This document shows positions 21,581 to 63,806 of a DNA stretch of 64,000 nucleotides, piece after piece; position 1 is the stretch's first letter, and each line of letters begins with the position of its first letter. The notes beneath the pieces are model-generated. The model worked only from the letters and a program-made list of their open reading frames with translations. It made no database searches and was not told the origin of the DNA. The position numbers and the translations under genes are program-made. Source of the DNA: Phymorhynchus buccinoides (lineage: Eukaryota; Mollusca; Gastropoda; Neogastropoda; Raphitomidae); contig CM065691.1 in NCBI GenBank assembly GCA_017654935.2, positions 29,205,214 through 29,269,213 of the forward strand, read 5' to 3'.

Positions 21581-21599
21581 TAACATAGATAGATAGAGA

Positions 21600-23620
21600 G
21601 GAACAGAATGCTCTGAAAACATTACTAGCTTCGCTCTCTTCGTTCGCGGCTGGTAACAAAGAAGCAGGTTTGTGTTTTCTTCTTCTTCTGCATTCCCTGG
21701 CCATATGGCTGAAGTACGTATGTGTCTGGATTTTAGTTTTCACTAGTCTCCCCGCTGCATTCAGCCGACACATTTCGATTTCCGAGGAGTTTGTGTTCTC
21801 AAAACAATGGTATAAATGCAAAAACAGTTTAAACATTTCAAGTTCAGTTACATACAATGGAAAAACAAAAACCAGTATGCAGAAAAAAGGGGAGAGGGTT
21901 GGGGGGCACTGCACTAGCAGAGATCCATCATAAAGTTCATAGGATACAATACAATACTGAGACTATACAATACAATACTAAGACTATGCAATACAATACT
22001 AATACAATACAATACAATACAGAATGATACAACACAATACAACACACACACACTGGACTGGACTGGAACCAATGTAGTGTCAGATTAACTATAAAAGTTG
22101 TACTGACATTAGGAGAAAAAAAAAAGTATAACAAAACAATGAAATTCAATAAATAACAAAGAAATTGAACAAGAATTTTAAATTTTCACACACACACACA
22201 CAAAGATATATTTTTTTAATCAGATGGTTCGAGCTAAGATCATTTAAACACCCTCCACCCCCCCCCCCCCCCCCCCCCCCCCTCCACCCACCCTCCACCC
22301 TAAAACAAAGGCTCTGAGACTGACTGATTTCGATTCAGATTTCTTTTTTTCTTCAAATTGTACTTTAGATTAATTTAACAAGAAAAAAGATGTTTTGTCT
22401 TTTTCTGCAAAGTTGTAAAAACTGTTAAATATGTTATGAATTGATCATTTAAGACTGAAAAGTTTACACTTGTTCCGAGCCCAATGCAACCTGACAACAA
22501 TTCCTTAAATCAAAAAACAAAACAAATCAACACTAAATATGGTACTTTTGTCATAACCCACATGCAGATGAATGTTTGGAAAAGATTAACGCATCAAATG
22601 GAAGAAAGAAGAAATTTTGTATTGCGAGTGAAAAATCCAGACAAGACACACCGAGACACTTTCTCTTAAAAATTTAACGTAAACACTGTGATGCAATATT
22701 TTACAATACTTACTTTATTCATACGTATAATGATTTCAATAAAGGTGCAATAACATTCTTTTTTCACAACGGATTCTTCTAAGATGATATCGTGACTAGC
22801 GATACCTCTTTCAAAGAACATCAGACAAAAACCAAACTCGGTAAAAACAAAAAACAAAAACATAACTAAACAAACAATTAAAAAAAAATCAAACAAAATT
22901 GAATGTCATGATGCAAAAAAAAAAAAAATCTAGAACAAAATATTAATTCTAGCATTGCTTTGGAAGTTGGTTCCAATTATCATGACTGGCAAAAGAAGGG
23001 CTAACTAATGACTAGATATTAAACCTGTAAGTGCCATATACTTTATCTAAAAACATTCACACACACACACACACACAAAAAGAAACAACAATGATAATAA
23101 CAACAGAAATATTGACAAACGAAGGATTCTGAAAAGATGTCTTTAGATAGGATTTCGGTCTTAAAGTTAATATATTTGAAGTTCACTTCAAGGATGCAAA
23201 ATTCTTCTGTTGCTTTTTTGGGAACAGCCATGATTCAAACTCACACTTTTAGGCGGATGGTTCATAGAGAAGTTGCTTAATATCTTCAACGACAAGTCGT
23301 TTAATATCTTTAAAGATACATTGCCTTCTTCTTCTGCGTTCCCAGGCCATATGTCCATAATGGGTAAGGAACATATGTGTCAGGTTTTCAGTTTTCACTG
23401 GTCTCCCCCAGCATTAAGCCGAAACATTCCGATTTTAGAGGAGATAAGTTGCTTAATATCTTTAAAGTCAAAACAACTAATATCTTATTAAGATCACCAT
23501 GTCATAACATATTCAAGCTACCGTAAACAATCTTATCACTGGAGATGTGACAACATCTGGGAAATTTAAGCTAAATGAACCTAAGAGCTGCTCCTTCTTG
23601 ATTAGATCCTGGTGGAGTTT
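21600..23620. other. Region with no recognised gene
   Basis: Contains a reduced repeat near 21670-21800 that recurs near 23320-23450 and 59280-59400 (CATATGGCCTGGGAACGC-type sequence), an (ATACA)n patch at 21950-22040, a poly-C run at 22258-22282 and a CA tract at 23058. Otherwise AT-rich. Confidence 0.5.
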
Positions 23621-23624
23621 TCTT

Positions 23625-23950
23625 CTTCTTCTTTGATCGCTCAGACAGTTTCCTGTCCATCATGAGCGCAGATGCGTCATGCTGCCGTTATGCGCCTAAC
23701 TAAGAAACAGTTAGGCCCAGTAAGTCCGACTTCGGCTGGAGGAGGAAATGTTTTTGAAAGCGTTTCGTGAAAAAAAGGCAGGAGAATGGACCGGTAAGGC
23801 AGAAAGATAGTAGATGACAGTAAGCAAAGGGAAAAGGCAGAGTCAAATAGAGTGACAGATTAGAGGAAGTTACAAGCACAGAACTTCCAGAAGGTGGGGG
23901 AACTATTTATACAAAAGACCCCCCCCCGATATCCCCACGAGGAGGGGGGG
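23625..23950 (+). repeat. Interspersed repeat R1, copy
   Basis: Full-length copy from TTGATCGCTCAGACAG to the poly-C/poly-G end. Confidence 0.8.
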
Positions 23951-24429
23951 GGGGAGGTCTTCTCACTTTCTCTATTGGGATTTCAGCTTAAATTTCTCTT
24001 CCACAAAAAAAAACCAAACTCTGGATGAAAAACAACATTTAAGTATTACAAGTTTTTTCACAAAACATTTAACATTTTTACATTTTGTCCCCCTGGAAAC
24101 GTTTAAATAAACAAGCGCGGATTCGCAATCGTTTGTGGTGTGGGACAATTTTGGACCGACCGACAGACCGACAAAGTGAGTTATAGGTTTGTGGCTTGTG
24201 CCACAAACAAAAAGACAGCACAGAGAGACACCAGGCTTTGCCTCAATCATGTTATTGCTATGGTGGCTGTGAACAAAAAGTTATGCAACATGCAATTACT
24301 CAGCTTTGACTTTATCAGCAGTGCAGTAGTTACCCACCCACCCCTGACAAAAAACACACAAAAAAAGCTCACAAAAAAGCTCACCATCCTAGTAGTTCAT
24401 CCGTGGCACAGAGAGTGTAGGTTTTTCTT

Positions 24430-24545
24430 TCTTTTCTTTGTCAATCGCTCAGCTTTCTGTCATATGAGCTCAGATGCATCATGCTGAAGTTATGCGCCTA
24501 ACTAAGAAATAGTTCAACACAGCATGCCCATCTTCGGCTGGAAAG
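24430..24545 (+). repeat. Interspersed repeat R1, partial copy
   Basis: The 5' part only (TCAATCGCTCAGC, ATGCGCCTAACTAAG). It ends just beyond the KLHL8 stop codon, so it forms part of the probable KLHL8 3' UTR. Confidence 0.6.
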
Positions 24546-24558
24546 AAAGCAGGTGAAG

Positions 24559-41750
<17,192 letters not shown>

Positions 41751-42624
41751 GCTAGGAAAAGGAGCTGGTTCAAGTCTATGTTGGAAATGGAAGCTCGCCC
41801 TACGACAAGCTACACGCCGTGACGCCAGTGATGCTACTTCTGTTCTGTCACACTGTTAATGGTGCCATATGCTGTAGTCCAGCTTAATTACTACAAGATC
41901 CAAACAATTATCCATAAACAAATATGAAGAAAACTTGTTCACCCAAGGGGTTTCAACAAAGAAACCCAGACCACCATCTTTCATTTCTTAGATAAGCAGC
42001 AAGTAGCTCAACTGCAAGTGCAACAGTGCAAGCTTAACTGAAACAAAGGAAACAAATTGATTTGAGGAATCTTAAACATTACTATCAAATAAACATCTAT
42101 AAACTTAACGTAGCTAAACCCTGTGAAAAGAAAGGCAAAAGGCAGTAAATATTAATAGGTTAATAACCGTTATTTCACAGCAGCACCCCAGAAATTTGCA
42201 AGGCCTTTTTCGCCCAACTTTCGCACTTCATCAGGTAAGGGATATGGTTAGAATCAGCTTAGGGTTGTTTTCATGCCACAGAAAGTTCGAAAAATCAAAG
42301 TAATCAACAAGGAAAAATGAACACAAACGCTCTAAATTCTGCGCTGTCATTCAGTGTTGCAGACCATTACCAGCATGGCAAATTTCCCTAAAAAAGGCAA
42401 CCGGAAAATGGACATCCAAATTCATATATATCGTTGCTGTCCGACGCTAACCGTGTATTTACACAATCAGTGATTTTACAGGAGCATCAAAAAACATATA
42501 TATTGTAGCCTGCTACAAAGTCATTTCCCCATTTAATATACGCTTGACCCTTCTTCTTTACCGATGAGTAAACATGCGACACAATAAAAGTTGCATTAAC
42601 ACCCAAACTTTTTGTGATAATTCA

Positions 42625-42905
42625 GTTACACGGTTAGTCACAAAGTTAGTGCATTGTTCTCACAATGGGAGATATGACAGCTGCCGGCAGTTACACGATT
42701 AGCGTGACCAGTTACACGCTTATCGCGTCAAAACCAGCAACAACCCGCCACATACACGATTATTTCTGTGGTATCATGTGACAAATTTGAGCATTTTCAT
42801 TGGTCGCAGACACAAGATATTTATAGAAGACCTGCTTGAGGTCACTGGAAGGAGTTTCAGTAAAAAATCTATTTTTGTACAATTTTGTAGATACACGGTT
42901 AGCGA
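42625..42905. promoter_or_regulatory. Cluster of TACACG(R)TTA motifs upstream of KLHL8
   Basis: GTTACACGGTTAG, GTTACACGATTAG, GTTACACGCTTATCG, ATACACGATTA and ATACACGGTTAGCG within 280 bp, about 0.9-1.1 kb upstream of the KLHL8 start. It could be a repeat remnant or a binding-site cluster. Confidence 0.3.
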
Positions 42906-43059
42906 CGGACAGCGACGATATGTAACGCTTCGAGCAGTTGGTATTTTAAATTATAATTACTAATGTTTGATTGTAATGAAAACAAACACACACACACACA
43001 CACAGATATTTACACACAAACAGTGACCAGACAAACACATAGACATTAACAAGTTCAAC

Positions 43060-43340
43060 CCTAGGAGGTGCCGTGGCTCAGTTGATTAGAATCGCTGCTC
43101 GTAATCCAATAGGTTTGCGAGTGCGAGTGTTCTTGGGAAAAACAATTTACTCCTATTTCCTGGTCCTTCAGATGAGACCTAAAACCGAGGTCCCGTGTGT
43201 GAACGCACGCACAAGATCTTGCGCGCACGTTAAAGCCCATTCCACTATTCGGTACGAGTAGGCCGTGTGTACTGGTGGAATGGATGACACAAACTCACAA
43301 AGCATGCATCCTGTGTGCCAATAGCAGTCTAAACGGAGAC
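43060..43340 (+). mobile_element. tRNA-derived SINE sharing core with 26925
   Basis: A-box-like GTGGCTCAGTTGATTAGA at the head, degraded B box, core GATGAGACCTAAAACCGAGG TCCCG, then GCGCACGTTAAAGCCC. Confidence 0.75.
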
Positions 43341-43629
43341 TTTAGGTGTGGGGCAGCATAAACATCCCCAATAGGAAGAAAAAGAACCCCTCCTCCCTCC
43401 CCCACCACACACACTCACAGTCTCTTAGTCTTAGACACAGATCTGGCACTGGCACAGCTCAGTTAAAAATATCAAAAGACTTGGCATCATGCTGGGTCGC
43501 ACGCCGAATGTGCACTGGCTGGCCAGGTAAAAAAACCTATAGATTAGGGTGTGTTCTCCCCTAGTTTCATCGATGACTATGCGGTGGCTTTACTATGCCA
43601 CAATGTGGCCCTTTCAATAAGGGAATCAG

Positions 43630-43935
43630 AATCTTCCCCCGTGGGAATACCGGGGGGGTCTTTCATACAAATAGTTCCCCCACCTTCTGGAAGTTCTGTG
43701 CTTGTAACTTCCTCTAATATGTCACTCTCTTTGTCTTTCACTCTGCCTTTTCTTACTCAAGTTACTGTCATATCTTTCTATCTTACTGGTCCATTCTCCT
43801 GCCTTTTTTCTATAAATTCTCTTACAAAGATTTCCTCCAGCCGAAGTCTGACATGCTCATGATGCTGGGCCTATTTCTTAGGCGCATAATGGCAGCATGA
43901 CGCATCTACGTTCATATGACAAGAAACTGAGCGAA
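43630..43935 (-). repeat. Interspersed repeat R1, reversed copy
   Basis: Begins in the C/G-rich end (CCGGGGGGGTCTTTC) and ends near CGCATCTACGTTCATATG. Confidence 0.8.
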
Positions 43936-43972
43936 TAAAGAATAATCAGAATCAGAATCAGTTAAGCAGAAG

Positions 43973-44005
43973 GTTAGGTTAGGTTAGGTTAGGTTAGGTT
44001 AGGCA
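43973..44005. repeat. (TTAGG)n tract
   Basis: Six units of GGTTA. Short, and it matches the arthropod-type telomere repeat rather than TTAGGG. Confidence 0.9.
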
Positions 44006-44225
44006 TTAGGGACAGGTTTTTTCAGCCTAGGCCTTGCGGCCTATAAAAAGTCCCATCATTGGCATACATTTTGATTTTGCATTGGGGTCTGACACAAAAA
44101 ATACATTTATACAAGCAATCAAATAATCTTTAGTAATTACTAATCAAATTCCAGAAAGAGATCTATACATTTTGGTAATTTGTCCACAAGATTCTTGAAA
44201 GCAGCACTAACACTAGTAACACAGG

Positions 44226-44452
44226 ACTCCCAATCGTTCCGCAAAACAAGTGGTCCCAGGGGCTCCTTCACTTACAGCATAGAGGGTCCTAGAGGCGGGA
44301 CAGAGGGTCCCAGTGGCATTGCGAATGCTAAAAAGAACGTTTCTAGTGCATCCCTGGGACCCCCTGCACATTCTTTTAGAGGGTCCTTTAGAATTTTAGT
44401 ACTAGTTTCATAGACCCCCAAATGGGGGTCCCTGGGAGTGGGAGCCATGTAA
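44226..44452 (+). repeat. Interspersed repeat R3, copy
   Basis: Same orientation as 7518 and very similar over its length. Confidence 0.8.
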
Positions 44453-44559
44453 CACTAACAGTAACAAATTGACAATTGTCAATACTACAATAGCAATCGA
44501 TGGGAGCCAAAATCTTAACACTATAACAGTCTGTCTTCTTAATCAGTTCTTTAAAATTA

Positions 44560-44990
44560 AGAATCACTTCTTTAAAATACAGAAGACTAAGGGGAGATTT
44601 GATAAATGTTTACAAGATTCTTCAAGGCACTGACAATACTAACAAAGGCTTGTTTGACTTGTCTAACGAAATAAGAACCCGTAATAGTGAACTTAAGATC
44701 CTAACCAAGTACAGCAGAACTAACATTAGAAAAAACTTTTTTTCTAACAGTCACCCAATATTGGAACAACCTCCCTGCACATACTAAACTGGCCTCAGAT
44801 ACTAACAAATTCAAAAACCTCCTAGACAGTGATAAAAAAATTGCCCTGTTAAAGTACATCCATGATTAGTGCATCAATATGGATGCTAAAAACCGCCACA
44901 GCAATTGCCAAACTAACCAAAAGGAAGGACGCATTGAGAGGCTGCAAGGCCTGGTCGTCCAAATACCTGACCTGACCTGACCTTATAGTT
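44560..44990 (+). pseudogene. 3' fragment of a CR1-like non-LTR element
   Basis: Translated remains RRLRGDLINVYKIL, NEIRTRNSELK and TNIRKNFFSN, then WN(L)P-like and FKNLLD-like text after a frame change. These are characteristic of the region after the reverse transcriptase in CR1/L2-type elements. Ends in (CTGAC)n, a typical microsatellite tail. Confidence 0.7.
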
Positions 44991-45084
44991 GACTTCAGTA
45001 AGTTCGGGTAATAAGCTTTGTCTTTCATTTTCTTAGTGCCAGTGGCAGGAGTAAGTAGGACCTGTGGCGTGCAAATCTGTCGCT

Positions 45085-45283
45085 CGTGCAAATCTGTAGC
45101 TCGCTACCTATGACTATGAGAGTCTGTATTTGCGGCATTTTGCGACATTGAGCATGAACCACAAATTTCACTTTTTCCGTGGGTTAGGGTTAGGGTTAGG
45201 TAAATGGTTCAAGTACGGAAAAAGTGAAATTTGTGAATGTCGCAAATACACACTATCATAGTAGCGAGCAACAGATTTGCACG
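45085..45283. mobile_element. Foldback MITE with TTAGGG loop, copy B
   Basis: Ends CGTGCAAATCTGTAGC and its complement. Inner arms AAATTTCACTTTTTCCGT and its complement. The loop is GGGTTAGGGTTAGGGTTAGG. Confidence 0.8.
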
Positions 45284-45729
45284 AGGACCTAGTTCAGTAG
45301 TTGAGTAATTCACGTCTACTTTGTCAGTTGAAGTTCGTTTCTTGATTACAAGACTACAAGTCACTTTCGACTTCTTTTTTGTTATCTTTGTATGTTTCGA
45401 TTCCTTAACATGGCTAATTTCAGCATCGTATTTTGACAACAACACTGCCAGAGCGTAGAAAACAAATTACCAACATCTTTTGTTGCTTTGCATCAATCAA
45501 TACCTAAGAAATGTTCTTTCTTCTGCATACATTTTGAAAGAAAACAACCATGTCATAAGGGAGATCATGCTTTCCTTGTGAAGAAATTATAGACAAGAGT
45601 AGCCTCCCATCAGCAGAACTCATGTGAAAACTCAAGAGCACGGAACTACATTACATTCTAATGTAAGTTCGTGCTCAAGAGAGCTCTTGGAAGTTTGAAC
45701 GAAGACACTCTTGTAAATCTTGGAAGTTG

Positions 45730-46390
45730 TAAGAAATGTTATTTTTCTTTCAAAATTTTAAATTTGATAACCATATTCATTATGCTGTTAAGAAATCAAA
45801 TAAAATGCTTGGTATTATAATAATAACTTTTTCATATTATGATATTTAGATCAGGATACTTTCCTGCATTTATACAAACTAACAAAGGCTTAATTAGACC
45901 GCATATATATGGTTACATGGTAATGTTATTTGGTATCCCAAATTGAAAAGACAATCAACATTAATAGAGAAGGTGCAAAGAAGGGCAACTAAATTAATTG
46001 ATGGATATAATAACTATTCGTAGAGAGAATGGAACGCCTGAATGATTCAGTGAATCTTCCAAGTTTGAAAGCAAGGAGAATAAGAGGTGATCTAATACAA
46101 AGTTATAAAATATTTAATAATATTGATGATTTAAATGCAACAGAATTTTTCAAACTAACAAATTATGACAGAACAAGAAATAGCACTGATAAAATATTTA
46201 TTGAATTTTGTAAAACTAACACAAGAAAATATTCTTATACTAACAGAGTTGCACCTTTATGGAATCAACTACCAACTAACATTAAGAGAGCACCAAATAC
46301 TAACAGCTTTAAAAATGAGCTCGACCAGTTAAAATTTTATAAAGACATAATGTATGAATACGATGATTAATTCAACGCAAAAACCTGAGT
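45730..46390 (+). pseudogene. CR1-like non-LTR 3' fragment
   Basis: Plus strand. Decayed text up to 46020 (LIRPHIYGYM, EKVQRRATKLI in shifting frames), then an open frame at 46029-46370 with RRIRGDLIQSYKIFNNI, YDRTRNSTDKIFIEF, RVAPLWNQLPTNIK and FKNELDQLKF. Same protein region as the fragment at 44560, but a different copy. Confidence 0.75.
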
Positions 46391-46587
46391 GCACGATATA
46401 CCTTGAGTATGTAAAAATAAAAATAAAAACACAAAGCCTAACGGCTATATTTTTTTCGTCCCTATTTCTAATCTAATCTTGCATGGACGAGTGTGTGTGT
46501 GTGTAAAAAGCTTAACAGCTTATTTTGTCAGTACCAGTACCACTACTACTAGTGGTAGTAGTACTAGTGTTCGGCGAAAATGGTGTT

Positions 46588-46990
46588 TTACATCCTCTCG
46601 GTCTCAACCAGACACATATGGGACATTTGTAAATGTGGCCTTACTAATGCTTTATATAATTTATTGAAAATATCACAGTTCATACTTATAAATGTTCTTT
46701 TAATTAGACCAATCATTTTATTAGCCTTATTAATACAATTTTGAATGTGTGTGTCAAAAGAAAAATCTTTGTTAAAAGTCACTCCAAGGTCCTTTTCATC
46801 TTCACATGTTGTCACAGAGTATGATACATTGTTCTTGGTCATGGTATATTCAATATGGGGATTATTTTTTCCAGCATGCATAACCTTACATTTATCAGTA
46901 TTAAAATACAGATTCCATTTTTCACTCCATTCTTGTAGATTAGTTAAATCCCTTTGAAGTAAATAACTATTAACTGATTTATTGAAAATC
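46588..46990 (-). pseudogene. CR1-like reverse transcriptase fragment, opposite strand
   Basis: Minus strand frame 46881-46588: EDEKDLGVTFNKDFSFDTHI, CINKANKMIGLIKRTF and LYKALVRPHL. This is the RT thumb region of the same element class, ending where an R2 repeat begins (46575-46640). Confidence 0.75.
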
Positions 46991-47636
46991 TTTGTGTGTG
47001 TGTGATTTATTATTTTAAACTTATGTGATTACTGACTGCTGTAGAGCATTAGTATTACATAATATTTAAGCGCTAAAACGTAAGAGCAGATGTATTTGAA
47101 AAATGAAACATGTGGATTAATAATTTGGAAGTGCTTATCCCGACAACAGTCGTGCCCATAACTTAGCTTTTCCTTCCGTTTTCCTTATTCCCACGACTGT
47201 CATGCCGATAATGGAAAGGGGCTGTGGACATTATGGGCACGACCGTTGCGCATGGGCAAAAGAGCCGGAAGGAAACCCTCGATCACGTGACATTAACAAA
47301 ATAGCGGGAAAGCAAAGTTTGGGAAGGAACGTGCGTCCACTGACGCAGAGACAGTAGAGACAGTGAGCCGCGAGGTCAAATAAAGAGGAAAGTCCAGTCT
47401 ACACTTAGACTTCTTTCTATTTTTAGCTTTGTTTTTCACCGGAAATGGAAAGTAGCGGCTCTGTAGCCTGCATTCTATAGAACCGCTGGCGGCTATTTAG
47501 CCACGGCCTTTGAAAAACTGGGCAAAGGACAAAAACGGCAAGAAAATAGGCCTACCAGAAATGAAATAATAACGGAAACCAAACAAAACAAGCAAACAAA
47601 CAAAAATGGCGTGCAGGTATTAAACGTCTTTCGTAG

Positions 47637-47815
47637 TGATAAGGTTTTTCACCCGTTTTCATTATCCCCACGACTGTCGTGGCGATAAGGTTTTTCACCC
47701 GTTTTCATTATCCCCACGACTCGTGGCCATAAGGTTTTCATTATCCCCACGACTGTCGTGGCGATAAGGTTTTTCACCCGTTTTCATTATCCCCACGACT
47801 GTCGTGGCCATAAGG
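47637..47815. repeat. 46-bp tandem repeat with CCACGACTGTCGTGG hairpin
   Basis: Four units (the third shortened) of GATAAGGTTTTTCACCCG, TTTTCATTATCCC and CACGACTGTCGTGGC. Each holds a perfect 7-bp-arm palindrome. Related single motifs lie at 47145-47245. The array ends 46 bp before the acceptor of the first F-box coding exon. Confidence 0.85.
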
Positions 47816-47861
47816 TCCGCCTAATAATTTAGTATGTCATTTGTATTTTATTCTTTCCAGG

Positions 47862-47925
47862 TAACCAAGTCGCCACCACTGCTGATAGTGATAGCCACAA
47901 GCTGACAAATATCCACTGCATTTTT
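47862..47925 (+). other. 5' UTR part of the first F-box coding exon
   Basis: Acceptor TTATTCTTTCCAG at 47849-47861 suggests an upstream non-coding exon. The frame is open back to the acceptor with no earlier ATG. Confidence 0.5.
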
Positions 47926-61062
<13,137 letters not shown>

Positions 61063-61430
61063 TGTTAGTTTGTCAAAAACAGTTGTAACAGGCTTTTCTG
61101 AAATACTATGAAGTAAGTATAAATCATGAGAATCACACTGAGTTTTTCAAAAAACCAAGATTAACCATCCTCAATTGTTATGGTCCATATTAGTTAACGT
61201 TAGTTTGTCAAAACCAATTGTAACAGTCTATTCTGAAATAGTATGAAGTAAGTATAATTCTTGAGAATCACACTGAGTTTTTCAAAACAACCAAGATCCT
61301 CCATTGTTATGGTAATAGGGTGGTCCACAGTAGTTAACGTTAGTTTGTTAAAAACAGTTATAACAGGCTTTTCTGAAATAGTATGAAGTAAGTATAATTC
61401 GTCGGAATCAAACTGAGTTTTTAAAAAAAC
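61063..61430 (+). repeat. Tandem copies of the F-box terminal exon end
   Basis: Units of about 140 bp beginning AACCAAGATTAACCATCCTC at 61153 and, decayed, AACCAAGATCCTCCATTG at 61289. Each contains the exon end and stop region (GTAGTTAACGTTAGTTTG) plus AGGCTTTTCTGAAATA. The true exon holds the first unit. Confidence 0.9.
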
Positions 61431-62232
61431 CCAAGCAGTATGGTCCATTTTATTAACAGTGAAAATGTGGTTTTGATTAGTCAGTACAAAATCTAAAGCA
61501 AAGATGATAAACCATGCCTTCACGACACTAATGTGGGCATAGGATTCACTTGAATTAGTACCAAATAATAAGTGTCTAAGATAAACGCAACTGACCAGTG
61601 TCCATTACTTATTGACCATTACTAATTCAGTGACACGCACTGTACAGATATGAGCACTAAAATGTTTGTGATGAATACATCTAACAGTTCCAAAGTTAAA
61701 GTTTTACGTCCTCTCGGCAAAGCCATATGGGACATAATCTAACAGTTCTTTTATCACTGTATTAAATAACAAAGACACCACAACTATACCAGAAGAGTAC
61801 CACTGACAGTTTTTCTAATCGATTACCATTAGTTAAAACTGTCAGTTAAAGTTTTGTAATAAGTCACATTTACAGAAGTCAGCACATTATGATAATTTTG
61901 TTTTTTAATTTATTTTTTAACCTTATGATCCTGGAAGATTGTGACAGTTTACAGAAGTTTGAAGCAGATAAGCATTGTTTTTTTCACAAAGTGTTTCCAA
62001 TGAGCTAATTCCAAATTGTTATACATATCTATCGAGGATTGATATTTTTGTGTTAAAAAGAAAGTTGCTTAGTAAAATCATTCAGTAGCTGTAAAATGAA
62101 TGGCTGATTATAGTAAAATATAACAATCATAAGGTGAATTTACATTACAAATATTGCCATTTGTTCTTTTATCCTATTTTTTTTTATTACGTGTAATTTT
62201 CCTTTGAAGAGTAATGCTTTAATTAAGAAAAA

Positions 62233-62470
62233 TTAACCCTTTCACCGCCAAAGTTGCATTTTAGCACCACAGTGATTTAACACCTATGTCACTAAAAGGC
62301 ATCAAATTGGGGTCTATTATCCAAAGACCCTATCGTCTTAGTGTAAGGATAGACCTTATTTTATATACACCATGGAAGAATCCCCAATATTGCCGATGGA
62401 TTTTGTTCTCTACCCATGTAAATTTGATGGACATTTTTGGCTGAAATATGGCTGGCGGTGAAAGGGTTAA
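62233..62470. mobile_element. piggyBac-type MITE, uninterrupted
   Basis: TTAACCCTTTCACCGCCA to GGCGGTGAAAGGGTTAA. Its right end is continuous with the tandem array that follows. Confidence 0.88.
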
Positions 62471-62870
62471 AAGAAGACAGAGATAAGACAGTGCACAAAT
62501 GTACAAGTAATAAAACAATGAAACACTGGCATGATCAGGTGAAAGGGTTAAATGAAGACTGAGATAAGACAGTGCACAAATGTACAAGTAATAAAACAAA
62601 ATGAAGCGCTGGCATGATCAGGTGACAGGGTTCAAAGAAAACAGATAAGACAGTGCACAAATGTACAAGTAATAAAACAAAATGAAACGCTGGCATGATC
62701 AGGTGAAAGGGTTAAAAGAAAACAGATAAGACAGTGCACAAATGTACAAGTAATAAAACAAAATGAAGCGCTGGCATGATCAGGTGAAAGGGTTCAAAGA
62801 AAACAGATAAGACAGTGCACAAATGTACAAGTAATAAAACAAAATGAAACGCTGGCATGATCAAGTGCTG
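62457..62870 (+). repeat. ~82-bp tandem array seeded on the MITE terminus, 5 units
   Basis: Each unit begins GGTGAAAGGGTTAA (the right MITE end) or a one- or two-base variant, then ACAGTGCACAAATGTACAAG and TAATAAAAC. Five units, so five AATAAA hexamers in the F-box gene's sense. Confidence 0.92.
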
Positions 62871-63667
62871 ACAAAGTTTGTTTTATAGGTCATTTTGTTT
62901 CAATCGCATAATAATTCTCATGCTGTTTTATGATCCCACCCACACCCCTTAACAAATGGACTATTAGGCAGGGGAGACCATCTTCTGGTCTCCAGGGTGA
63001 GTCCCCTTTTAATAGACGATTTTTGGAGAGATAAAATGAGGGGAGAACATTTTGTGAAAAATAGAGTAGTTTACCTTGACCAAGGCGGACAAACCATAGC
63101 AACCACAGACAGTTTCTTTTTCTCGAACATCTTAATTAAATACAGACAGTTTACATTAGAGGCTTTGATGCACACAACCAAAAATAACAAATGCACAGAA
63201 AAGTAAAGATTGCTTTTTTCCCTAACGAGATATTTATGTGATTTTTCAGTCTTCCATGATTTTTAATGTGATTGACGTTGACGGTTTTGATACATTTTGT
63301 CTGAGAGAGAGAGAGAGAGAGAGAGAAAAAGAGGAGGAGAGAGAGGGGTACGCCATCTATCGTCAGTTGCCAAGACTTTTCATGTGGCGAGAGAGAAACA
63401 AAGAGAAAAATAATGTGCACAAATGAATTGGCAATCACAACGGATTGTTCAGATGATAATCTGTACCATGAGTGTTCATAATCATATTTGATGCTTCATG
63501 TGATAATCTGGGCTTAATTCTTACAAATAAAGTGGGGTGAACTTTAGTGCAGATGTCGTGTGAAAAGCATGCTCTCTTGCCATTGTTGCTTTCTTTTTCT
63601 TCTTCTCAAAGAATAAGGAACAAACAAAACTACCAAATAAAGCACGGCTGTTTTTCGAATTTTCGTC

Positions 63668-63806
63668 TTTATTGACTTCTTCCTGGACTGACAAGGCTTT
63701 TTCTTCTTCTTCTTGGCTATGCGTGGCCACAATCAACACTTTGATTACTTTGCCACGGAACCGGGGAGGTTCTAGACCACTTTTGCCCGGAAGAAAGGCT
63801 CAAGGC
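63668..63806 (-). other. Possible terminal exon of a gene entering from the right
   Basis: Minus strand: TATTTCTTCTCAG acceptor ending at 63807, a frame reading LEPFFRAKVV then TAG at 63774-63772, and AATAAA at 63673-63668. No homology recognised; the layout alone suggests it. Confidence 0.2.

Noticed and set aside
43973..44005. Ancient telomere fusion site
   Set aside because: Only six TTAGG units in one direction with no head-to-head junction. A simple microsatellite is sufficient.
47606..47620. ATGGCGTGCAG/GTATTA as a first coding exon of the F-box gene
   Set aside because: Joining it to the 47862 acceptor gives an immediate stop. The ATG at 47926 is kept.
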